A DNA stretch of 49,571 bases from an uncultured Ruthenibacterium sp. GTDB lineage: Bacteria; Bacillota; Clostridia; Oscillospirales; Ruminococcaceae. The first letter of the stretch is position 1; every line of letters starts with the position of its first letter. The notes beneath the pieces were generated by a model. That model saw only the letters and a program-made list of their open reading frames with translations. It had not been told where the DNA came from and searched no databases. The stretch is taken from contig CALXIP010000005.1 of the NCBI GenBank assembly GCA_944388395.1, positions 1-49,571 on the forward strand. Direction: 5' to 3'. The translations under genes were made by a program, and so were the position numbers. Below, piece after piece: positions 16,103 to 22,863 of this stretch.

Positions 16103-16498
16103 TCACTTTCCCCGCAGGCGCAGCCACAAAATCTTCAGTGCGCCGTAACCGTGCTCCTTGTCGGTTTTCAAGGTCTCCACCCGCTCCCACAAAGCAGGCT
16201 TTCCGTCCAGCACCAGGCCGCCGCGTCCGGCGCCCGTGATCTGCACAGGCGCTTCGCTTTTGCCCGTGTAGGAGCAGCTGTCATAGTCCCACAAAATGCG
16301 GCCCTGCTCGTCCACAGCCGCCGCCCACATGGAACAGGCCTTGCCTGCTGCCTCACCGTAGCAAAACCGCTCAAACAGCACACGCCCGTCCCGGTAAAAG
16401 GTCACCCGGTCCCGAAAGCGGGGCCGGCCGGTCTGCTCATAACAGAACCCCGCGCAGCCCGCCTGGCGGATCTCCTGCGTCAATGTGTCAATTTTCAT
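16103..16498 (-). CDS. Hypothetical protein coupled to a DUF3783 protein
   Basis: A 131-residue soluble protein that I do not recognise. It begins MKIDTLTQEIRQ and is rich in Trp, Tyr and Gly in its middle (SMWAAAVDEQGRILWDYD), with a basic end (RLRGK). The start codon ATG (16496-16498) overlaps the TGA of the preceding gene in an ATGA junction, so the two are translationally coupled and probably work together. No signal peptide or membrane helix is seen. Confidence 0.7.
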   Translation of the reverse strand: MKIDTLTQEIRQAGCAGFCYEQTGRPRFRDRVTFYRDGRVLFERFCYGEAAGKACSMWAAAVDEQGRILWDYDSCSYTGKSEAPVQITGAGRGGLVLDGKPALWERVETLKTDKEHGYGALKILWLRLRGK

Positions 16499-16875
16499 TG
16501 TTTTTGCGCCTCCCTGATCGCCTGCCGCTCCCGCTTCAGTTCTTCCATCAGCTCCAGCACTGTCCAGCTTCGGTTGTGGGGCGTGACCACCGCTTTGTAG
16601 TCCACCGAAACCTCCCGCGCCCGCAGCGCCGCCAGAAGCGCCTGCAGCGCCGGACCGTCCACGCCGTCCAAAAGCAAAAGACTCTCCGCCGGGCCGCTCA
16701 CCGGCGCCGCCGCGCACGGCTCGTCCAGCTGCGCCACCGTGCGCACCAGCTGCCCCGGCGCAATGGCGCTGGCTGTGATGCCGAACCCGTTCAGCACCTC
16801 CAGCAGCGCGGCGCGCCCGTCCGTGACGCCGTAATAATAAGCCCGCGGCGCCGCCGCGGCAATGTGTGCCTTCAT
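16495..16875 (-). CDS. DUF3783 domain protein
   Basis: A 126-residue protein. The second half matches DUF3783: a VDGPALQALLAALR helix, then YKAVVTPHNRSWTVLELMEE (shown in part) near residues 93-113, with the TPHNRSW core. The function of the family is unknown. The ATG at 16875 is preferred over 16944 because a GGGGG-rich site lies eight to nine bases ahead. It is first in a two-gene unit with an ATGA overlap to the next gene. Confidence 0.8.
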   Translation of the reverse strand: MKAHIAAAAPRAYYYGVTDGRAALLEVLNGFGITASAIAPGQLVRTVAQLDEPCAAAPVSGPAESLLLLDGVDGPALQALLAALRAREVSVDYKAVVTPHNRSWTVLELMEELKRERQAIREAQKQ

Positions 16876-16905
16876 GCTCCATCCCCCTGCTTGTTTCTTT
16901 TCTCT

Positions 16906-16934
16906 ATTATGACGTTTTTTCCGGCCGCCGTCAA
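16906..16934 (-). promoter_or_regulatory. Promoter for the DUF3783 pair
   Basis: TTGACG (16929-16934) and CATAAT (16906-16911) on the minus strand are separated by 17 bp, about 30 bp ahead of the start codon. Confidence 0.6.
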
Positions 16935-17002
16935 CTGTACGCACCGCAGTTTTATGTGTATATTAGATAGAATTTTACTATAAGTTTCTTCTATTTTGTC
17001 TA

Positions 17003-17031
17003 TTGCGCATAATCCATTCCCGGGCTATAAT
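17003..17031 (+). promoter_or_regulatory. Promoter of the 17.04-17.73 kb transcript
   Basis: TTGCGC (17003-17008) and a perfect TATAAT (17026-17031) are 17 bp apart. Transcription should begin near 17038. No convincing gene follows for over 800 bp. Confidence 0.6.
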
Positions 17032-17063
17032 AAAGACAGAAAACAGGAAGGGAGTTGAAGCCC

Positions 17064-17108
17064 ATGTACCAAGCAGAAGAACCTGTGCAGTTGGTGCAGG
17101 GCGTATAA
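17064..17108 (+). CDS. Possible 14-codon ORF at the 5' end of the candidate RNA
   Basis: ATG at 17064 has a GGAAGGGAG-like ribosome site about nine bases upstream and codes MYQAEEPVQLVQGV before TAA. It is too short to judge from composition. It may be a leader peptide or chance. Confidence 0.3.
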   Translation: MYQAEEPVQLVQGV

Positions 17109-17704
17109 CTCAGGACGGACCGCTACGATTGAACATCGATTAGAGCTGGTTCACTGCCCGGAGTTGCGGGAAGAGAAACCGCAGGAGATGAGGCAGATGG
17201 AACACCGTGTAGCGAGGCGCCGCCAACATGAGCTTATGCGTCTTGCAGCCGAGAGGCACACAAACACCGCCCCACAAAATAGAACGGCATAAGATCACTG
17301 GAGATCTTGCCCATAAAAAATAAAGCGGCGGTTACAGCAGCAAAGAAGCTGCAAAGGTTCCGAAGATCGTCTTGAAAAACAGGCAATCCGAAAACGGGGA
17401 CCAAAATAAAAACGAGAGAAAGGTTTTTATACCAATGTACTAGGCAATCGGCCTTGTTCTTCCAAACACATTCACATTTATAATAGATCGCAAAAATCCA
17501 GTTTTGTTTGTGGTTGAATGAATGAAATGCGCTTGAGACTGAGATCTTCAGGCGAGTAAACCGGTAGATCTTTTGAAGGGAAATAAGACCCATGCACTGG
17601 TAAAGAAAAAGGGGAACCACCCTTTCCGCAGTGGTTAAAAGGCAAATGTTTTTTAACTCTGAAAAAGCGGAGAATCGGTTTGGACAATTGAATCAATGAA
17701 ACAG

Positions 17705-17735
17705 GCGGCAGCGCGAAAGGCGCTGCCGCTTTTTT
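17705..17735 (+). terminator. Terminator of the candidate RNA
   Basis: A 10-bp perfect GC-rich stem (17705-17714 with 17720-17729), loop GAAAG, followed by six T. Confidence 0.93.
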
Positions 17736-17771
17736 GTGTTTCTGTCCGCCACTTTTCCCCTGTCCGTTTGG

Positions 17772-17852
17772 TTGACAAGCCCCGTTTTGGCTATATAATA
17801 AAGTAGTAATATTATGGGGTTGTGTACCCCGTGTGAAAAAGCGAGGCTTTTT
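17772..17852 (+). promoter_or_regulatory. Promoter and structured leader of the ligase-racemase-asnB operon
   Basis: TTGACA (17772-17777) and TATAAT (17794-17799) are 16 bp apart. The roughly 50-base leader holds a GGGG/CCCC hairpin (17816-17830). A second hairpin, AAAAAGC-GAG-GCTTTTT (17836-17852), has the GAGG ribosome site in and beside its loop, eight bases before the ATG. Confidence 0.75.
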
Positions 17853-17854
17853 GT

Positions 17855-19084
17855 ATGGCTCAAACACCTGAGATTCTGCCTGTGCTGATCGGCGCGGACA
17901 TGAACTGTTATTCTGTGGCGCGCGCCTTTCACGAAGAGTACGGCGTGGTTTCCCATGCGTTCGGCCGCTGGCCCATGGGCGACACCATGTACTCCCGCAT
18001 TGTGCAGTGCACCTATATTCAGGACATCGACAACCGGGACACGCTGCTGGCCACGGTGACCCAATTTGCGCACCAGCACGCGGACAAGACCTGCATTGTG
18101 CTGGGCTGCACCGATGACTATGCCAGCCTTTTGATGGACATTCGGGACGAACTGCCCGAAAACTGCGTCGCGCCCTATATCACCCCCGCGCTGCGGGACA
18201 AGCTGGTTTCCAAAGCGGACTTCTACGATCTGTGCGACCAGTATCACATTCCCTATCCGAAAACCTTCTGCGCCCAGAAGGCACTGCCGGCTGAGGAACT
18301 GAGCGAAGAGGCACTGGGCTTTTCCTACCCGGTGATCGTGAAGCCGTCTTCTTCCATTCTGTATTGGAAGCATCCCTTCGACGGCATGAAAAAGGTCTAC
18401 ACAGCCCAGAATCCTCAGGAGGCTGCCCGCATTCTGGCACAGATTTACGGCGCCGGTTATCCGGACAAAGTTCTGGTGCAGGACATGGTGCCCGGCGACG
18501 ACAGCTTTATGCACGTGCTGACCGCCTATGTGGACAAAAACAGCCGCGTAAAAATGATGTGCCTGGGTCACGTGGGCCTGGAGGAGCACACGCCCAAAGC
18601 ACTGGGCAACCACGCGGCCATCATCACCGAGTACAACGAATCTCTGATGGAAACGCTGAAAGCCTTCCTTGAGGACATCGGCTACACGGGCTTCGCCAAC
18701 TTTGATGTGAAGTACGACAGCCGGGACGGCTCTTACCGCGTGTTCGAGATCAATCTGCGTCAGGGCCGTTCCAACTACTATGTGACGGGCGCGGGCTACA
18801 ACCTGGCCCGGTACGTGGTGGAAGACCGGGTGCTGAACAAGGACCTGGGCCCCTGCGTGATGAACCAGAAAGAGACGTTCTGGCATTCCGTGCCCCGGGC
18901 TGTGGTGTACAAATATGTAAAGAGCCCCGCCTTCGTGGCCAAAGCGCGTCAGCTGGCCCGGGAAGGCCGGGAGACCACCAGCTTCGGCTACCGGCCGGAC
19001 CTTCTGACCAACCCCAAGCGCATGGCCTATTATCTGGTGCACATGCAGCGCTATTTCAAGAAGTTCAAAACCTATTACAAGTAA
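17855..19084 (+). CDS. ATP-grasp ligase, probable D-aspartate ligase (Aslfm-like)
   Basis: A 409-residue ATP-grasp protein. The N-terminal Rossmann-like part (LPVLIGADMNCYSVARAFH, residues 8-26) closely resembles the start of the Enterococcus faecium D-aspartate ligase Aslfm. The ATP-grasp fold follows with the VIVKPSSS strand (about 165-172) and the metal-binding FEINLRQGRSN segment (about 297-307). Aslfm joins the beta-carboxyl of D-Asp to the side-chain amine of the stem-peptide lysine in UDP-MurNAc-pentapeptide. The gene is followed directly by an aspartate racemase and an asparagine synthase, which supply and then amidate D-Asp in the known pathway. That context makes the assignment likely but not proven; another carboxylate-amine ligase remains possible. 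Confidence 0.75.
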   Translation: MAQTPEILPVLIGADMNCYSVARAFHEEYGVVSHAFGRWPMGDTMYSRIVQCTYIQDIDNRDTLLATVTQFAHQHADKTCIVLGCTDDYASLLMDIRDELPENCVAPYITPALRDKLVSKADFYDLCDQYHIPYPKTFCAQKALPAEELSEEALGFSYPVIVKPSSSILYWKHPFDGMKKVYTAQNPQEAARILAQIYGAGYPDKVLVQDMVPGDDSFMHVLTAYVDKNSRVKMMCLGHVGLEEHTPKALGNHAAIITEYNESLMETLKAFLEDIGYTGFANFDVKYDSRDGSYRVFEINLRQGRSNYYVTGAGYNLARYVVEDRVLNKDLGPCVMNQKETFWHSVPRAVVYKYVKSPAFVAKARQLAREGRETTSFGYRPDLLTNPKRMAYYLVHMQRYFKKFKTYYK

Positions 19085-19096
19085 GGAGGGACGTGT

Positions 19097-19807
19097 ATGC
19101 CTCCAAAGATGCTGGGCATTCTGGGCGGGCTGGGCCCCATGGCCACGGTTTATTTTTACGAACTTGTGACCCGCCACACCAAGGCCGCCTGCGACCAGGA
19201 CCACCTCGACATCATCATCAACAGCCGGGCCACCACCCCGGACCGCACGCGCTTCATTCTGGGACAAAGCCAGGACGACCCCTTTGACATCATGGCGGCG
19301 GACGCGGCGCGGCTGGTGACCTTTGGCGCCGAGATGCTGGCCATTCCCTGCAATACGGCGCACTATTTTTACGACCGTCTGAACCAGACCATTCCCGTTC
19401 CCATTTTGAACATGGTGGAAGAGACGGTGCGCACCGCCAAACAGCGCTGCGACAAGGTGGGCATCCTTGCCACCAGCGGCACCATTGAAACGCGCACCTA
19501 TCAGCGCCAGTGCGAAGCGCAGGGGCTCGCCTGTGAAGTACCCTGCCCCGCCGACCAGCAAAAGATCATGGATATCATCTACAAGGATATCAAGCAGGGA
19601 AAACCTGCCGACATGCAGGCTTTCTGCGAGGTATCGGACCATCTGCGCAGCGCCGGCTGCGGCCGCATCATTCTGGGCTGCACGGAGCTGTCTCTCATCA
19701 AACGGGACGAGCATCTGGATTCTTTTTATATCGACTCGATGGAAGTTCTGGCCAAACACGCCATTCTGGCGTTCGGCAAAACACCCATCGGCTTTGAGGA
19801 GGATTGA
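19097..19807 (+). CDS. Aspartate racemase (Asp/Glu racemase family)
   Basis: A 236-residue PLP-independent racemase that swaps L- and D-aspartate using two cysteines as acid/base. Cys85 lies in IPCNTAHYF and Cys195 in LGCTELS, the two signature sites of the Asp/Glu/hydantoin racemase superfamily. The start MLGILGGLGPMAT is typical of aspartate rather than glutamate racemases. AAGGAGG stands six to seven bases ahead of the ATG at 19097. It begins 12 bp after the ligase gene and is followed 6 bp later by the asparagine synthase gene. It most likely supplies D-Asp for the ligase encoded before it. Confidence 0.92.
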   Translation: MPPKMLGILGGLGPMATVYFYELVTRHTKAACDQDHLDIIINSRATTPDRTRFILGQSQDDPFDIMAADAARLVTFGAEMLAIPCNTAHYFYDRLNQTIPVPILNMVEETVRTAKQRCDKVGILATSGTIETRTYQRQCEAQGLACEVPCPADQQKIMDIIYKDIKQGKPADMQAFCEVSDHLRSAGCGRIILGCTELSLIKRDEHLDSFYIDSMEVLAKHAILAFGKTPIGFEED

Positions 19808-19813
19808 CCCCCT

Positions 19814-21652
19814 ATGTGTGGTTTTATCGGATTTACAGGCATTTTAAACAGCAAAGAGACCATTCTGCAGCGCATGATGGACCGCATCGTACACCGCGGA
19901 CCGGACATGGGCGGCATGTATACCGACGAAGACGTGGCCCTGGGATTCCGCCGCCTGTCCATTCTGGACCTGTCCGAGGCAGGCGCGCAGCCCATGAAAA
20001 ACGAAGAGGGCACCGTCATCGTCACCTTTAACGGCGAGATCTACAATTTCATGGAGCTGCGCAAGGAGCTGGAAGCCAAAGGCCACACGTTCCACTGTCA
20101 TGCCGACACGGAAGTTCTGGTACACGGCTACGAGGAGTGGGGCACCGATGTGGTGTACCGCCTGCGCGGCATGTATGGCTTTGTGATCTGGGACACGCAG
20201 CGCAAACGCCTGTTCGGCGCCCGGGACATCTTCGGCATCAAGCCCTTTTACTACTACCCCATCCCCGGCAACAAGGGTCTGATTTTCGGCAGCGAGATCA
20301 AAAGTTTTCTGGACCATCCGGATTTTGTCAAGCAGGTCAATGAGAACGCGCTGCGCCCCTACCTCACTTTCCAGTACTCCGCTACGGAAGAGACCTTCTT
20401 CAAAGGCGTGTACAAACTTCCGGCCGCGCACTATCTGGTATATGAAAACGGCCGTCTGACCACCCAGCGGTATTGGGACTGCAACTTCGAGCCCAAAGAG
20501 CAGGACTTTGAAGCCTGCACCCAGCAGCTGGATGAAACCGTGCACGAATCCGTGCAGGCGCACCGCATTGCGGACGTCAAGGTGGGTTCCTTCCTGTCCG
20601 GCGGCGTGGACTCCAGTTATATCACCGCCTGCCTGATGCCGGACAACACGTTCAGCGTGGGCTTTGACTATCACAAGTTCAACGAGACCAATTACGCGGC
20701 TGAACTGTCCGAAAAGCTGGGCGTGACCAATTACCGCAAGCTGCTGACCGCCGAGGAATGCTTTGACGCGTTCCCCGACATCCAGTATCACATGGACGAA
20801 CCCCAGTCCAACCCTTCCAGCGTGCCTTTGTATTTTCTGGCCAAGCTGGCCCGGGAGCATGTGACGGTGGTCCTGTCCGGTGAAGGTGCGGATGAGATTT
20901 TTGCCGGGTATGAATGGTACGCCGATACCCCCGCCATGGAGAAGTTCAAGCGCATCCCCCGCCCGCTGCGCCGTCTGGCTGCGGACGTGGCCAAGAAAAT
21001 GCCCTATTTCAAAGGCAAAAATTTCCTGCTGAAATGTGCCGAGCGGCCCGAGGATTCCTTCCTGGGTCAGGCCCTGGTCTTCCCCGAAAAGGAAGCCGAG
21101 GCCGTTCTGAAGCCCGCCTACCGAAACGGTCCCTCGCCCCACACATTGGCCGGCGAAGTCTACGCCCGCGTCAAAGACAAGGACGAAGTGACCAAAAAGC
21201 AGTATCTGGACATGAACCTGTGGCTTCCGGGAGACATTCTTCTGAAGGCCGACAAAATGTGCATGGCGCACAGTCTGGAGCTGCGGGTGCCCTTCCTGGA
21301 TAAAAAAGTGATGTCCTTTGCCGAGACCATTCCCACCCGCTACCGCATTCAGGGCACGAACACCAAGGTGGTCATGCGTCATGCCGCCAACCGCACCCTG
21401 CCCGACGAGTGGGCCAACCGTCCCAAAAAGGGATTCCCGGTGCCCATCCGCTACTGGCTGCGGGAGAAGAAATATTACAACCTGGTCAAAGAATATTTCA
21501 CCAGCGACTACGCGGCGATTTTCTTTGACACCACCGCTTTGATGAAGCTGCTGGATGACCACTTCCAGGAGAAGGCCAACAACCAGCGCAAAATCTGGAC
21601 CGTATTTACGTTTTTGGTTTGGTACAAGCGCTTTTTTATCGACGAGAAATAA
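19814..21652 (+). CDS. asnB: Asparagine synthase (glutamine-hydrolysing), AsnB/AsnH-like
   Basis: A 612-residue two-domain amidotransferase. Cys2 is the glutaminase nucleophile once Met1 is removed. The class II glutaminase domain (1-205) has RLSILD, NGEIYN and ADTEV, and the synthetase domain carries the pyrophosphatase loop SGGVDSS (262-268). It converts aspartate to asparagine with ATP and glutamine. In Lactococcus lactis the related AsnH amidates D-Asp on the wall precursor; standing behind a D-Asp ligase and a racemase, this copy may do that instead of making free Asn. A GGAGG site lies about 11 bases before the ATG, inside the end of the racemase gene. Sequence alone cannot separate the two roles. 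Confidence 0.9.
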   Translation: MCGFIGFTGILNSKETILQRMMDRIVHRGPDMGGMYTDEDVALGFRRLSILDLSEAGAQPMKNEEGTVIVTFNGEIYNFMELRKELEAKGHTFHCHADTEVLVHGYEEWGTDVVYRLRGMYGFVIWDTQRKRLFGARDIFGIKPFYYYPIPGNKGLIFGSEIKSFLDHPDFVKQVNENALRPYLTFQYSATEETFFKGVYKLPAAHYLVYENGRLTTQRYWDCNFEPKEQDFEACTQQLDETVHESVQAHRIADVKVGSFLSGGVDSSYITACLMPDNTFSVGFDYHKFNETNYAAELSEKLGVTNYRKLLTAEECFDAFPDIQYHMDEPQSNPSSVPLYFLAKLAREHVTVVLSGEGADEIFAGYEWYADTPAMEKFKRIPRPLRRLAADVAKKMPYFKGKNFLLKCAERPEDSFLGQALVFPEKEAEAVLKPAYRNGPSPHTLAGEVYARVKDKDEVTKKQYLDMNLWLPGDILLKADKMCMAHSLELRVPFLDKKVMSFAETIPTRYRIQGTNTKVVMRHAANRTLPDEWANRPKKGFPVPIRYWLREKKYYNLVKEYFTSDYAAIFFDTTALMKLLDDHFQEKANNQRKIWTVFTFLVWYKRFFIDEK

Positions 21653-21700
21653 CCCGGTGCGTTCCTGCGTCCCCCGCTCTTTGCGGCAGAGGAGCCCTCT

Positions 21701-22819
21701 ATGAAAAGACTGTTCCGAAAATTGGCTTTTATCTTGATCGGCGCCGTGATGGGCATTGTGCTGGTGGCTTTGTACTCCGCCTTTTTGCCTGTGGTGCTGG
21801 ACCTGTCTCTCTTCCCCCTTCTGCTGAGTCTGCTGGTCACGCTCGTGTGGATGTCTGTGGTTTTCATGTTCTCTGTTCCGCTGCACGAGGCCGGCCATCT
21901 GGTGTTCGGGCTGGCCACAGGCTATGAATTTGTCTCCTTCCGGGCGGGAAAGACCATCTGGACCAAACGGGACGGCAAACTGGTGCGGGGCCGCTGCCAG
22001 GTGGCAGGGACCGCCGGCCAGTGCCTGATGGCGCCGCCCGGCCAGCCGGACGGCGCCTATCCCTATGTGCTGTACAATCTGGGCGGCGCGCTGTTCAATC
22101 TGCTGGGTGGTGCGCTGCTGCTGGGAATTGCCTTTGCACTTCCCTCGCTGGCCGGATTTCTGTGCGCCAGCGCGGGTCTGACCAATCTGTTCATGGGCCT
22201 CGTCAATCTGCTGCCCCTGCCCGACGTGTGCAACGACGGTGTGAACCTTCTGGCCCTGCGCAAAGGCGCTGAGGCGCGCCGCGCCTTCTGGATCACTCTG
22301 GCGGCCAACGCGCGGCTGGCCCAGGGCGCGCGGCCTTTGGACCTGCCCGCCGACTGGACCCAGCCTCTGCCGGATTTTACAGAGCACACCCCGGCGCTGA
22401 CCTTTGGGCTGCTGGTTCTGGAAGCGGCCCGCCGCATGGACGCCGGTGACTATGACCAGACCATCGCCCTGTTAAACCAGCTGCTGCAGTTTCCTCAGGT
22501 GGTGCCGGCCCAGAAGCTGGCCTCCGAAGGGGACGTACTGCTGTTGACGCTGTTGACCAAAGGCCCCGGTCCCGAGGCGGGCAAGCTGTGCACGCCGAAA
22601 CTGCTGGGGGCACTGCGGGCGGGCAAGACCTCGCCGCCCAGCCAGTGCACGCTGTATGCCGCCGCCCGCCTGCAGACCGGAAGCGAGACAGACGCGCAAA
22701 AAGCCCGGGCCGCCTTTGAAAAAGCGGCTCTGACCCACCCTTATCCCGGCGAAACGCAGCTGTACCGGGAACTGTTTGACGCTGTTGACCGCAAGGCCGA
22801 TGCCTTGCGCGGCACATAA
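21701..22819 (+). CDS. M50-like membrane metalloprotease with helical C-terminal domain
   Basis: A 372-residue protein with the two marks of site-2-type intramembrane proteases. HEAGH (62-66) sits at the end of a helix, and NLLPLPDVCNDG (169-180) supplies the third zinc ligand. Five to six helices lie within residues 1-185. The C-terminal 185 residues are soluble and helical, suggesting TPR-like repeats. Such enzymes cut membrane-bound peptides or anti-sigma factors. It follows asnB by 48 bp on the same strand with no terminator between, so it probably belongs to the D-Asp operon. Its substrate is unknown; no anti-sigma factor or peptide gene is adjacent. Confidence 0.75.
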   Translation: MKRLFRKLAFILIGAVMGIVLVALYSAFLPVVLDLSLFPLLLSLLVTLVWMSVVFMFSVPLHEAGHLVFGLATGYEFVSFRAGKTIWTKRDGKLVRGRCQVAGTAGQCLMAPPGQPDGAYPYVLYNLGGALFNLLGGALLLGIAFALPSLAGFLCASAGLTNLFMGLVNLLPLPDVCNDGVNLLALRKGAEARRAFWITLAANARLAQGARPLDLPADWTQPLPDFTEHTPALTFGLLVLEAARRMDAGDYDQTIALLNQLLQFPQVVPAQKLASEGDVLLLTLLTKGPGPEAGKLCTPKLLGALRAGKTSPPSQCTLYAAARLQTGSETDAQKARAAFEKAALTHPYPGETQLYRELFDAVDRKADALRGT

Positions 22820-22863
22820 ATCACAGTGCGTTCCATTCGCGCACTTTGAAAGGAAGAATACAT

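Larger units (their letters stand above)
17038..17735 (+). ncRNA. Candidate long noncoding RNA (about 0.7 kb)
   Basis: This stretch has a promoter at its left end, an intrinsic terminator at its right end and no reading frame with the codon habits of the neighbours. It is clearly AT-richer than its surroundings (19 G/C in the 60 bases 17461-17520). Local hairpins are present: TGCGG/CCGCA (17165-17183), AAGATC/GATCTT (17291-17308), GCAGC/GCTGC (17337-17352) and AACCAC/GTGGTT (17615-17636). It does not show the conserved boxes I know for RNase P, tmRNA, T-box or common riboswitches. It may be a structured RNA of a class I cannot name, or the decayed remains of a foreign gene. Confidence 0.45.

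Noticed and set aside
17059..17292. Plus-strand frame that would continue the 14-codon ORF after a frameshift
   Set aside because: A frameshift fusion can be drawn, but the product shows no family signature, no slippery site was found, and nothing after 17292 continues it.
17234..17620. Minus-strand 128-codon frame in the noncoding region
   Set aside because: Codon use is unlike the genome, there is no ribosome site or family likeness, and it opposes a well-defined plus-strand promoter and terminator.
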